Source: Ectocarpus siliculosus | Lineage: Eukaryota > Sar > Phaeophyceae > Ectocarpales > Ectocarpaceae | Length of the DNA stretch: 64,000 nt | NCBI GenBank assembly: GCA_000310025.1 | Contig: FN649729.1 | Location: forward strand, 2,209,316-2,273,315 | Reading direction: 5' to 3' | Shown: positions 32,331-45,124 of the stretch, in pieces | Numbering within the stretch: position 1 is the first letter of the stretch | Layout of the letters: the number at the start of each line of letters is the position of its first letter | Position numbers and translations under genes: made by a program | Notes under the pieces: model-generated | Database searches by the model: none | Told to the model about the DNA's origin: nothing | The model's input: only the letters and a program-made list of their open reading frames with translations

Positions 32331-35300
32331 ATGAACCCCTGGAATGAAGACCGGCTGCGGGAGGACAGCGATCCGGAAGACGAGCCTGCGTCCGGACCGA
32401 TCACGACGACTGATTCACCCCGGCGGAGAAGAAGTAGCTTAGGCAGCCGGACCCCCAACGACTTGCCTGGCCTAGAGGTGCCCCCGTCACCCGCTGGTGG
32501 CAATGCGGGCAACTTGCCTTCGAACCGATCTACGTTCAGTCCCGGCGCCTCTCCGCCTACCAGCAGTGGGACGCGGTTCGGACGGCGGCGATCCATCGGC
32601 GCGATATCTCTGAGGTGCGCGGCCCACTATTAATAAACAGCAACCCCACTAATGTATATGTAGTTGTATTAGTGGGGTTGCGTGTTTGTCATCCTGTGGT
32701 ATACGTTGGAGTTCAAACCGGGCAGGGAGGCTCGCCTGCCAGGCACTCTCTCTCTGGTTTCCCCTGCCACGGATATCCCACAAACCCGTCGGAGAGAGGA
32801 AAGCAATGCACCTGTACAAGGCGGATACGAAGAAGTATTTTTGTAGGCAAAGTTGCTGTGGTGGAACCTCTACAGGTTTGTCTCTGGGTCCAGGTTGGGA
32901 ATCAGCTTCTCCGTACCCGTCCGCCGTTGCCGTTTAGTGTGTGTGCTGGGGGTGAGAGAATCTCCGAACCAGAACAGACCTTAAATCAGTGGGCTTCGCC
33001 CGTGCACCACAGGTGCAAAAGCAACATCAGCAGCAGCTACCTGCTGCAGAGGCAACCGCTGCTGCTTTCGTGATGTCGGGATCGGGTCGTTTAATTTCTG
33101 AATTTTCAGTATTCCAGAAGGAAAGATACGCGTTATCTTCAACCATTTGTTTTGTCTGTTGGAGTCTCTGGAGCGGCTCCGGTGCACCGCTGGTGTGTGT
33201 GCTTCTGTGCCGGACCCTTGACCTCGTGTGAGCAACCGCTCGCTGTGTAGCACGTGCACCGTTTGATTTCGCCGTCCGGCAGCCCAGCGCAACGGTACTG
33301 AGGAAAATAACGTTCCGAAAATCAAAGGAAACGTGTGGTACTACAATACGCGTAAGGTACTGTAGGTTTGCGTAAGATACCACACCCCCTGAGAGGTTTC
33401 GGCATCCTCTTTGTTCCACGACAAAGAGGATGCCGAAACCAAGTGACGCAGCTCTCGGCGAGACAGTTTCAACGCCGCCATTTTCCGGCACCGCCACTGC
33501 TGTTGCTCCTGCCGACTAGTCAACCATTGAAATTGGCCCACGCGGGGTGTGATATCTAGTGCAACCTGCAGTACTACTGCTCTACGTTTGAGACTGAAAA
33601 TCCCTGCGCTTCTTGCATTTTGAGCTGTGGCATTTTCTCGAACGGTTATGCAGGCTATTGTGTTGCGTGTGGCGTTGTGGCATACCGTTACAGCAGTATG
33701 CATACATATGGATGCATATGCACTTGTGCACATATTTTCTGAGAAACTCAATGCTGTGATACAGTATACATCGATATTTTTTCAACTTGTGGAAGATGGG
33801 AGGAAGCCGTTTCGGGAAACGATTCCAAATTGGAATCCAGGGAACCATATAGCCTCACGGTGCTCGCCTCATATACGCCCATTTGCAATGAATCCTGCGT
33901 ACGTGGTATTAGTTTGTAGCTCCACTATTGTGACCTTCTTGGAGACAAGCTTGAGTACCTAGCGCGGAGTTTGCGCAGATGATGCCTTGAAATGATCTAT
34001 TTCCAACGATTGATTTCCAATCGGGAGTTTCCAGTTGAATTGATCGTATCCGAGGCAATCCGAGGCGATATGCTCATTGCACACTCCTTTCTACAATTTT
34101 ATGCCCAAAACTTGGTTCCGAAAGGACAAAAAAAATCACAAAGCACAAACAAAATCCCTAGCCAAGCTTCATCAAATACTAAAAGACAAGTGCATGGACA
34201 ACGCAAGCATCGAACCAACGAACCGCGAAACCGTACGCAGGGGCCCGTCGAGGGCGGACGGTGCCCAGATGGCGGACGCCCGGGCGGCGGCGGAGGCTAC
34301 GGCTCGGAACAAGCTGGAGCAGGAGGCCCCCATCCGAGGTCTCGCCAAGTACGTGTTCTTAAGGCCGCACTGGGGGTCGCAGTACTTCCTCTTCAAAAGA
34401 AACAGGAAACGCCTGGAAACGCCTGCAAATCTCGGTTTTCCAAATTCTAACTTCAGTACGAAACTTCCATCGCAAATTGACCGTCCGCCGACCCCCCCTC
34501 GTGTAAAATGTTAGTAGCTGAGGTTGTAGCCCTTGCGATACACGACAGACTAGCGGTCCGCGATTTTCCAAACGATCCTTCTATCATCGAGTTCGGTGAG
34601 CTACAAGCTAGATTTTTGAAGCTACTGTGCGGTTCAATTTTGAAAGCTTCATGCACACGGTGAACACGAATCACCGCCTATGTGAGTGTATGGGGCCGCG
34701 AACTTCAGCGCAGCTCTTCCCTCACATATCCAGCTGGTCGCCATTGTCGATTTGAATGCCTGGGGTCATGTATATGCATGTCTAGCCTGTAAGCAAAGGT
34801 GCTTGAAGCGTTTCAAAATCGGACCTCACAGCAGCTTCAAAAATCTAGCTTGTAGCTCACCGAACTCGATGATAGAAGGATAATTTGGAAAATCGCGGAC
34901 CGCTAATCTTGAGTGTATCGCAAGGGCTACAATCTCAGCTACTAACATTGTCCACGAGGAGGGGTCAGCGGACGGTTAATTTGCGATGGAAGCTTCGTGC
35001 TGAAGTTAGACTTTGGAAAACCGAGACATGCACGCGTTTCCTGGATTTTTCGGAGGAGGTACTGCTATTCCCAGTGCGCCCTTAAACAGCGCAATCTGTT
35101 TTTTGTTTGGTGGTACAGCAGTAGGTGCGATGTTGCAACACCCTCCGGTGGGTCAGAAATTTGGAATTTTGTACCAAAGAGCAAGAGGTTGAGAGTGTCC
35201 TGAAAATGTTACAACAAGGACAGTGCAATCTTTCGTTGAGAAATATAGCGGGCAACGTATGAAAAGTTCAATCAAAAAGAGTGGCCATCTACACGCATCT

Positions 35301-38300
35301 ATGTACACGCCTCGATGAGGGCATCATCCTGCGAAGCAACAGGTCGCGTCGTAAGAGACACCCCCTAAATGTTCCTGATCGAGGTGCTACGAACGCAGCG
35401 TGATGAACAAGGAAAACCTTTGATTGAAAAAATGACCAGGTGCGGTAGTTCGACAATTTCACGTCTCTGTTTGAAAACCAGCACCTGTTCGCTCGCGAGA
35501 AGCCGATGAGCTTCGACTCGAACGTGATGTTTCTAAACGTCGAGCGGTAGCCGTAAGGCAGGGGGGAATATAGCTACCAACGTCGGGTCCATCGGTTGTA
35601 CGTTGTGGTATGTTGGCTTCAGCCATACCGCAAAACCACCCTGATCCCCTCCGAAACCTAGATCGCAGTCCAAGACGCTCCCCCCCCCCGACTAGGGATT
35701 CTGCAGGCCCTCGGCGAAGCACCGCGTGCCCGCGAGAAGCATTCCCAGAAAGCGCAGATCGGTCCTTCGGTTTCAAAAGGAGCAGCTTGAGGTTATCGAT
35801 GATTCTGTTGGCCGCTTCTCCCCAAATAGACGAGCGAAGTTGACCCCTCCTGATCCCAAACTCGGTCCAGGTTGCTACGTGCTGTTCCGGGAGAAAAGTC
35901 ATGCTGAAACAAAGAAGATCAGATTTTCGAGGTATCGTGCGTACAGTATGACGAAAGATGTGACGAACCTTACAGAGCGATTTGTACACTTTCCCGCATT
36001 TCATTAGGCAAGGGGTTCGCAATGAACGCACGCCGCGCACTTCAGTTGCCGTACGCCCGAAACAACAAACGCCCCGAGTTTCACCTATGCCCATCTGCCT
36101 GCCTTTCCGGTGATGGACGACTGGTGTTGACAGACAAATGTCCCGAATGGATATGTTTTCTGGCACCAAAAAGAGCGGCGGCGCGGGCACCAACAGCCGG
36201 CCGGGCCACAAGAAAAACAGCAGTGGGATGGGCTTTCTACTCTCTTCCGCGCAACCCCACTCGAGGGTGCCCTCTAGAACCGACGACAGGTCGCCGTGGG
36301 AGGTGGCCTCGATAGCAACGGCGGCGCCCCCACCGTTGCCGCGACCAACGGGCGCGGGAGTAGCGCAGACACCTGTCGCTGTCACGTCGACAACAGCTGG
36401 GCGACAACAACGGGGCAACCAGGTTCAGCCCGACGGCAACGTCAGTCCCGGGAGGCTCGAAAGGGCTACCGGTGGAGGTGGCGGCGAATATGGGGTTGAT
36501 GGGTGCCGTAATGCTTCCAAGACTCCCGCGGGGGTGGCGGTAACGCACGGCGTTGGGCACAGCGGCGGAGCGGGGGCTAGCCGGCCGCCCCCCCAGGACG
36601 ACGTGAACTACCCCGACACGCCGCCCCCGCTCCGGCGCATGCAACGGCGAGGGAGCCTGGTGAATCGGGAGGTGCCACAGGAGGATGAACCCAAGGAACC
36701 CATCGAGCCCGAGCTCATGATCGGGGAGATTCAGGTCCGTACACACAATGTTGTATGCTGGTCGAAGAGTTTTTTTGTGATACCTCCTGCGGAGCCAACC
36801 CGTGGTACACCGCTCTCTGCCGTCTATTCGGCCCTCCCTCGATAATCTGCACATGTCATCCCGCCAGCAGCAATGTATGTTTTTTTATGCTCCCGTCGCT
36901 GCAGGCTTCCTTCCGCCACTCGATTATCTGAGATTAGTTGATCTCTCCGAGAAGAAAGGCTGTGATTTTTACCCCGCGTGGTCGAGTCGCAGAAGAGCGA
37001 ATGGCTGTCACTGCTCGTCTTGACAACTGTTCCATCGACTGATCCTCATTTGATTTGCCATTCACCCGGGAGGCTTAGCCGCACCCTCGTATCTTGCTGA
37101 GCTGCTGCTATTGCTGCTGCTGCTGTCATTCCTGCTGCCGCCTTGCTCGTGCTTCAGAGTATCCGTCTACACGAGGAGATCGCGCTCGTGCGGAGGGCCA
37201 TCGTGTTGATCATGTTGAGCCTCGTGGCCGCTGTCCTCGTGCGCGCGTTCGCCGGAGAATTGTGAGACACAGGGCGAGAGCGAATGACACCCAGGAAGAC
37301 GTAGATGAGACGAATAGACAGAGCATATGTCAGAGCTGGCTGGTTGGAGAGACACTGATGCTCCCGAACCCATCAGGTTCTGTCGGCATAGCATTACTCC
37401 CTGCAGACGACAAGACCTGTGGTCGTTTCTTTCATATGTTGTTCAGGATCTGTGAAATCCAAAACCACACTAAGTTTGTGTTGGGGCTATGCTCTTGTAC
37501 TGCAAACGCCATGTGTATACCATGTTGCTGTGCGTGGGGGGTCAACATTGGTTATTTTCGCGTTTGGTTTCCATGCAAGAAACGCAAACCCTCTTGTTCG
37601 AGTCAAATCAACCCCGTTGCAGCGAGCCCCTCCACGTTCGCCAAGTTATCGGAGGAGATTGAGGTTGTTTCGCCCAACACATCAAACGCGCAAGGATTGC
37701 CTCGTTTGTTCGCTTTTGGTGTGGATACCGCGCCTACTGCTGTGTAGGCATAGTCAGTGGCGATCTTGGTTGCGACCCTTCCAACCACCATCTCTCACAC
37801 GTGTCTCTCTGCTTGTGCAGGGACAAGGACGTGAACATTCGCGAGGTAGTATTTTTCGTGTCCTTGCTTCTCCTGTCCTTCCCGGTGATCCGCTTCACCG
37901 CCAGACTGTTCGCCTTTGTCATCACCACGAGGGCGTCCGGGCTTCTCTATAGGGGTAACCGGTGCGTGTTGGCGACCGTTCCGTTCAACAAGTGCTAGGC
38001 GTGTTCTCCGTTTGGGCGGGTACGCGTAGCTACGAAAAACATTTTTTGCGTTTGGCCGTGTCCGCAAAGATTGACGGTGTGCTGCCCATTGTCGTGCGGT
38101 CAGACGGAGTTTCGAAGGGTATTATGCATAAGTATAGCACGGCGTGTAGTTGGAACAGCGATCCCCCCCTAGCAAACAACCAATCGTGAAACACCTGGGG
38201 CGTTTCCGCTCTCGTTGTATTTTGTGCGTGCTACGGGCAGCTACTACTTCGTGGTCGCTCTTCACTACGATATTGCCGTTACCATCTGGTCAGTCGTGGC

Positions 38301-41300
38301 CATGTATATTTGGAGGGAGCTGTTTCATCAGTGGGTGTATACGGACGACAGCAAACTGGCGAGAGCTATATTCCGACACGTCAACCCTGCGCTTGAGGTA
38401 TGACCCGTATTTTGCGTTGTGGTGCGCGGAGTCTTTTGTGCTACAGTACCCGGCCGGCACCGCACCACTGTTTCGAGCTTGTTGTTGTGTGATCGTTGTT
38501 GTTCCTTCTCCTTCCGCTGTAGTCGTGTTCCCAACTCCGAGCAAGTAGGCGTGTGCGCAAAATGCTTTCCAAATTGGCCAAAGCTATTCGATCCCAGTCG
38601 CAGAGTGAGCCTGCCACCCTCCGCTTCCTTCTATTTCCGAGAATGCCGTTTTCATGATTGACCGAAATTGACTGGTATATTGCAGAGGACGTCTTGTCCG
38701 CATTCGCGCATCTGAGCAGGTGTTGTAATCGAGGGTGTCTTTTGAACGCGGTCTTCGCAACAGGTACACAAACTCCACATTTCCTTGCTCGTCCCATGTC
38801 CCTGTGTTCGGCGCGCTTGGCGTGCACAGAAGGAGCACAATATTTACTCCTTCTATTGTGGGCATCACAAGTTTTTTTCTTTCCGTTCGTTCTGGCATGC
38901 TTTTCGCAAGCCCTCTGCGGTCATCTTCCAGTTGTTGGGGGCATTGCTTGTCCGGGAGATTGCCAGCGAGCCACTCACAATACCCGCGCTCGGTGGCCGT
39001 GGGCAAACCGATGCTGCTACAAGACGTCGACCCGTTTTTCGCCTGTAGCATGGCGTCTGGGCCGGTAGCAATCATTGAGTGTTCGCATCTATGCAGGCCT
39101 TGAATGAGGCCCCATGGTGTGTGGAACTGTTGATGCAAACAGCCCCGCCCGCTCTGCCTGGTGTCCGATGCCCTCCTGCTTGGTGACCGACGAAACAGTG
39201 CCACCTCGCCCTTCGAGTGGGCATCCTCTTGAAGAACTACTTGGTTCTGCTCGTGGCGACGTCATACCTTTGGCGACCCTACCTACAAAGGGTTCAGGTG
39301 ACTTTGTGTACATAGTAACCTAAAATAGTGGGCGGACATTAAGCGGTTTGCTCAGCAGCGGTTTTTCATGTTTGTTTGCGACCCTGTTTTTTTATTGGTC
39401 TGCTTCACTGCTTCTGGTTGGGCTTTGGTATGGTTTTACGTTTCCCACCTGATCTTGCGTGGTTTGGCTGGGTCGGAGGAACTGCCGTTTGCCTCCGCGC
39501 AATTGTGGCGTAGTCGTCGTCGTCGTCGCAGAATTTATTGTTCATCACGTTGTGTTGAGGTTTTGTGCCTTCGTGCCCCAAGTGGTTTCGACTCCCTTGC
39601 CTGTCTTTGTTTTTGCATCCTCTTCCGGGTCCCGAACTTCGCCGGGGCCAACAGAGCAGCATCCTGGCGCAGTACATCCTGCTGCTGCTCACAGACTACT
39701 GCACCAAGGGCTACTGCAACCCTGGCGACCAGAACTTTGCGATCGAGATGGGTCGGCAGGGCATCAAGGAAGGGAAGAACATCTCGCTCTACGCAGTCTC
39801 GAAGGCCATGGGATTCATTCCCCGGAACAAGCTTGGGCACACGTTTTTCAGGTATGCGAATGCGCACGTGGTGTATATGAGACATGTCTACTGCACGGGT
39901 TGGCGGCGTGTATTGGTCGTCCTTGGTTGCGTTATCTGGCATGTTTTGACTCTGGGCGTCCCGTGGGTTGATTCTGTCCGGTGGTGAATCACTTTGCCCT
40001 CGTTCGTGGCTTGGGGGATCGGCAGGCAGCTAGCGGGAAGCAACACGCTAGATTCGAGTAAGGACGCGACCACGCTCGGGAACTTTCTGTTCGATCAGCT
40101 CATCATCCGCAGCCGCCCGCCACCAGCCCGCCCCACCACGAACACTTCGCCTCCGCGCAAGAGCCTCGCCGCTGCGTTCACCGCGGCCGGAGGCGGGAGC
40201 ATCCGGATGTCGCGAGGCAGTCACGCCGGCGCGGGCACGTACAGGGCTCTCCCCCGCTTCGGCGGTCAGATGCAGAAGCGAAACAGCGAGCCGATGGCGG
40301 TGCCCGCCTCCCCGCGGACCACGGTGGCCTCTCCGAAGAGGTTCTCGATGTTCGAAGCTGGTCGCCCTCAAGTTGAAGGAATGCCGCTGGCGAATGGCGG
40401 TGGGGGCGGCGCTGCGGCGGGTAAGGTGCCGGTTGCCAAGGCGGTCTCCAGCAAGGCTTCCAGCACCCTCAGCAAGCTCGTCCCCGTGGCTGGGCGTGCC
40501 GCGTTGGTGTCGTCCGGCAGAGGGGGTGCCGGCGGCGGCACCGAGAGCAGCGATGCTCGATGTGATGATGTCGGGACCACCTCCTCCGCAAACACCTCCC
40601 CTGGCAGAAGCAGGGTCCGCCGACGTAAGGCTGGGACTTGTGTGGACGGGGTCGACCTGTCGATCGAGGTTGCTTCTGGGGGGGAAACGGAGGCGACTGG
40701 TGATACCGGCACGGAGGGGGAGAGCCCCGAGCAGCCGGTGGCTTCAAAGTCGCCGAGCGGGCGTGATACTAGGATAGATCGGGCCCGGATTCTTGCCCAA
40801 AACAGGAGCGTTTTTACCAGCTGCAGCAGCGTCGCCAGCAGCAGCAACTACGGCGATAAGGAGTGCGGCGACGGCGTTGATGGAGAAGGCCGTCAGAAGG
40901 ACCAAGAGGATACAGTGAAGGGGCAGGCAGCGCGGAGTGGTGAGACGAAAGCCGAGAAAAAGGAGAAGCCAAAGCAGGAGGAGGTGCTGGTGCGGACGAC
41001 ATTTTGCCCGGCGCTTGAGCCGGAGCTGCTCGACGTGGCGTTCAAGATCTTCGACCTCGACAACAGCGGCACCGTTACCAAGGAGGTGCGGCCAGAATAG
41101 TCGGGGCGGCAGTACACGAGATATAACCGGCACGATCAAGGCAAAACTGTGTGTGGCGCAAACGACGACAGATAGTGCACGGGCTTGTTTGTGTCGAAGG
41201 ACCTACGGGTGACTTGAAAGTTCCAAAGACCGATCCTGATTGGAAGGTTGAGCATGCCGACGCTTCTCGAAGGTTGTGAGGAAGAAGTGCCTATACGTTA

Positions 41301-44300
41301 ACTTGAATCTGGGGGGGTGGTCGCATCTGAGGGGGTTACCGATGACGTGCACGCTTGATCTGCTCTCTTCGTATCCGTTCATACTCGTTACCAAGCTGGA
41401 AGAGACCCCGCCAGTACTCTGAAGGTAGACTGCGATGTGTGTGATAGCAAACAAGGTGTGGCATGTTCCGTCTGTCCGTTGGTTCCCGACACGGTTTGTT
41501 TTTTTGTTTCATCATGTCTCGACGTTAACTGTAAAGGAAATGGTGCTGGGCGTTGTCGGGACGTTCAAGGACCACAGGAGCCTCGCCCACACCCTGCAGG
41601 ACAGCGAGCACATCGCGCAAAAGCTTGGCCTCATCATCATGTGTGTCATCCTCTTCATCCTTTTCGTGAGTGAAATGCCAAGCATTGAAAAATCGCGCTT
41701 GTGGCAACCCAGACGAGTTTGCTATGTGCGACTGAGCGATGCTAGTGGGCGGTAACCCGGGGCAATATCCAGTGCAGCCGATGACATCCCACGCATTCGC
41801 GGTGTGTCTTTCACATGGTTGTGGTGCGAAGGCTATACCATGCCGAAGACGTTCACCGTACTCATATTGTTCGAAGGCTTATCATTTGCCATAGGCATGC
41901 CCGCCCACTTTACATCCTCGAGGAGCAGGTTCGTGCCTCCGAAAGGTGAGCCTTGCAACAGCCACCTATTTATCGACAACACGCTCATCGTGAAACACCT
42001 ACCACACCACCATCAATGAATGTTCAGTTCGTGTGGCTGTCGATCTGGGGGGCGGACGTGGTCTCCCTGAGCGTGACCTTCGCGTCGTTCCTGATCGCCT
42101 TCTCCTTCATGATCGGCACCGCGGCGAGCAACCTCATGTCCGCGGTGCTCTTCATCTTCGTGTCGAGGCTGTACGACGTCGGGGACCGGGTGCACATCTA
42201 CAGCGGCAGCAATACCCAAGGCGAGGAGCCCACGAACGTCACGGTCGTGAAGGTCGACCTCATGACGACCGTGTTCAAGCGCTGGGACGAGCAGGTGGGA
42301 GATTGTTTTTTCCACCTCTGGTTGTGTTCTTCCCGTTGTTCCTACACATGCTGAACACCGAGCAGGTGGCGGAAGGGGCGCTGGCGCGTCCGAGAGGGTC
42401 GCGGGAATTATGCGGACCGCTTCTTGGCATCGGCCGCGCTGGCAGACAGACCGACAGAAAAATGACGTCGGTCTAAGCGGAAACAGTGAAAATGCTTCCA
42501 TTAATGGCGCTCTCCCGGCAGGGTGTCCGGGACAGGACGGATAATGTCACCCTCCCGCAACTTGTGGATCCCGAAGCACGTGCCGTGATTTCACCGCTGG
42601 TCCTTCCCAACTCTTTCAAGGTTCAGAACGATTTCCCGTCGTCACGGGCTTTACCCGAATATGGTGCTCGAGTAAAACGGGACTTGTAGACACGAAGACA
42701 AGGTCCAGAGACTGATTGCCCAATTGCCAACGTGTATTCTACGAGTCTACGAAGTCCAGCAGCAACAAAAGCCGGGTTGCGACCCCAAAAACAAGACAAG
42801 CCGATGAATCGGCACCGAGCGAGCCTCACACGAAAAGCAGCCAAGTTATCTTGCTATGTAAAAATGTTGGATCATATCATCCTTTCCCCGGATTCGAAGG
42901 GCAAATATCGTCATGTCTTCGCTCCCGTCCCTCATCCACGCGCTGTTTCACGTCCTGCTCTTGTTGTTGGCTCCAGGTGTTTTATATGCCGAACCATTTG
43001 CTGGCAACGAAGACGATCGTTAATATCCAGAGGACGGCGCACCAATGGCACGAGTTCATGATTCAGGTGTGGTTGTCGTGGAAAGAGGTTGAGGTATTTA
43101 GCCACTTGGATTGGGAAGCCAGAAGAACGGTGTGGTCTTCGCGCGCGTCGAAAAATGTACAGGATGGGTGGCAGCATGGATGTGGACGACTTTTTCGGTG
43201 CACTAGTCGCCTAGTGTGCTATGAAATGAAGCAAAAGGGCGAACCAAGTTCATGTATTTCGATGAAGTGCGTGCGGCATTCATCAAGATGAGGGCACTAC
43301 AGGGTATACCCAAAGTACTACAGGGGTATTCCCAAAGTAGAGCCAACTCTTGTAGTTGTGTCGTCAGGCGAGAGGGTGGCTTCGAGCATACGCTTTTGTG
43401 GCACGGGACGTTTTGATGTCGTCGGGTTTGGGCTCTGCTTGACAGGGCGCGGGCGAGCTCAGGAGATGCGTCCGAATCATTGTGGTATGGAGCACATGTC
43501 TTGTCGTATTTTGACGTGCCGGCAGCCTGAAAGTACGGTGCGAACTACCCCCCATGGCTAACATCCTTGCTGCACTCTCTTGTCGCGTTCGTTAACATGG
43601 TCCGTGCTGTTCGCCTCTCTCTGCTGATGCCGGCGTTTCTGTTTTGCCTCCAGGTTGCAGCTACCACCACCCCCGAGAAGCTGACAGCATTGCAGACCTC
43701 GCTGCAGGAGTTTTCCAAAAGCAAGGACAAGCCCGAGGGTACGTTGGTTGTTAGCGTTCGTCATTGTTGTGATTGGCAATGGTGTTTTGTGAGGTATTTT
43801 GAAGCACGTTGTCTACTGAACTTGCCTTTCATTTGGCATGACGCAGTTTTCAGAAGGGAGCTATGATTGAAGAGTTTCGCACGTGCAAGTCTCATTGAAT
43901 GGCTCTGGCGCTACACAAGAAGCGGCCCAACCTCCGCGTGGTACGTTCGCACGTCCCAAAGAAGATCAAAACCAACCCATTTTCGGTATTTCTTTGCGTT
44001 TCTCGGGGACGGCGAATGGCAGGGCTGTACACGCGCATGGGTTTCTCGCTGGTGAGAATCGAAGACAGCACCAAGCTGACGATTCGTATCACGTTCCGGC
44101 AAAGGGGCAACTGGCAGGTGGGCCAAGAGGCGATAGTGGTCGCGGTAGAAGGCAGTACATCTGTCAAACGCTCCCGCTTCCAAGCTGTCATGGGCAAGTT
44201 CTTCCGAGGAAGGTGTAATAGCACGCCTACCGCGATCCGTGAGGCTGGCCCATTGGGGTAACCTGCCGACAGGAAGGTCGACTGAATAGTGTAAGCTGCG

Positions 44301-45124
44301 TCTTTGTGAGAATTCTCATAGCTTCGACGGCGGGTCACGGGAACGGAGGCTAGGCGGCGTTCATAACCCTTCCGGTGGGGTGCAAATATCGCCAAGGGTA
44401 GCCAGAAGGTTACGTGGCTTGTTGTCGTGTTTCAGCCGCCAGGTTGCTCGCTGAATACGCGCGCGAAAACATCCTGTACCCAGATTTCGAGCTACGATGA
44501 AGGGGTGTGTGGGACTCCGTAGTTCGGCCGCGCAATCCCTTTCCCGTCTTGAGTGCGTTGTGACGTACCGAGCGTAACTTTCCTTCTGTGGTTCGCATGC
44601 GTTGAAGAATACCTCATACACGATCACAATTACAGGCGTTGAATTGGTGTACACCGGCTGGGTCGTTCCATCGGCCATCACACGTTAAACTTTTGTCGTC
44701 ACCTTTGTTTTTTCGCAGAGGGATTGTACTAGGGTTAAGTCGAGAGCAGGTTGCGGCACGTGTTTGAATTGTCCAGCCTCGATTCGTTTCCCGCGCAACC
44801 GATTTTTTAACCTCGTGCCGCCGCCTGTGGCCATGATTGCGGATGTCCATTTTTTTATGGGGCAGTATCATCTGCTTTCTGCTTGAACAAAAACCTATTG
44901 CCTCGACCATCTATCCCTCTCGCCTCCTCCGATCCCCCACCTTTTCCTGTTTTGCTGTCCATACCATATCGTTCGGTCGATCCGCTCTTTCCCATCAGAA
45001 CATGGAAAAGAAGTGGGCCTGCCAGAGTATGTGCACCTGGGCGATCAAGAGCGCCTGTGACAGCCTCAACATTTCGTACTTCCTGCCGGAGGTTCCGGTT
45101 CAGATGAAGAAGAAATCGGCCTAA
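32331..45124 (+). CDS. MscS-type mechanosensitive channel with EF-hand, copy A (15 exons)
   Basis: Predicted tension-gated ion channel of the Msy1/Msy2-like eukaryotic MscS group. Exons: 32331-32614, 34241-34348, 36134-36734, 37158-37261, 37821-37961, 38241-38397, 39199-39297, 39655-39851, 40026-41085, 41537-41665, 42028-42294, 42977-43066, 43654-43738, 44023-44117, 44999-45124; 1,180 residues. Order: disordered N-terminus (1-330); TM helices at about 340-362, 375-400, 415-440 and 475-492; a conserved soluble stretch (LLLLTDYCTKGYCNPGD); a long low-complexity linker (about 570-880); an EF-hand loop DLDNSGTVTKEE (about 907-918) with all calcium ligands; TM5; then the pore-lining helix and MscS beta domain (FMIGTAASNLMSAVLFIF, YDVGDRVHIY, about 980-1060). 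The C-terminus ends MKKKSA. ATG 32331 is supported by the paralogue's matching first exon. Splice phases agree throughout. Membrane location is unknown; Msy1/2 act in the ER. Confidence 0.92.
32640..32681. repeat. Perfect 14-bp inverted repeat in intron 1 of copy A
   Basis: GCAACCCCACTAAT (32640-32653) pairs exactly with ATTAGTGGGGTTGC (32668-32681) across a 14-nt loop. It lies 25 bp after the first-exon donor. Confidence 0.85.
33395..33440. repeat. Perfect 20-bp hairpin in intron 1 of copy A
   Basis: Positions 33395-33414 (GGTTTCGGCATCCTCTTTGT) pair without mismatch with 33421-33440 around a 6-nt loop (TCCACG). Confidence 0.9.
34357..35087. repeat. Long inverted repeat (about 290-bp arms) in intron 2 of copy A
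   Basis: The left arm 34357-34656 and right arm 34799-35087 are reverse complements at roughly 85% identity by eye, around a 142-nt loop. Shared blocks include AAAAATCTAGCTTGTAGCTC, CCGAACTCGATGATAGAAGG and CGCAAGGGCTACAA (as read on the right arm). The left arm starts only 8 bp past the exon 2 donor at 34348. No open frame is conserved, so it looks like a foldback or MITE-like insertion. The paralogous intron in copy B lacks it. Confidence 0.85.
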
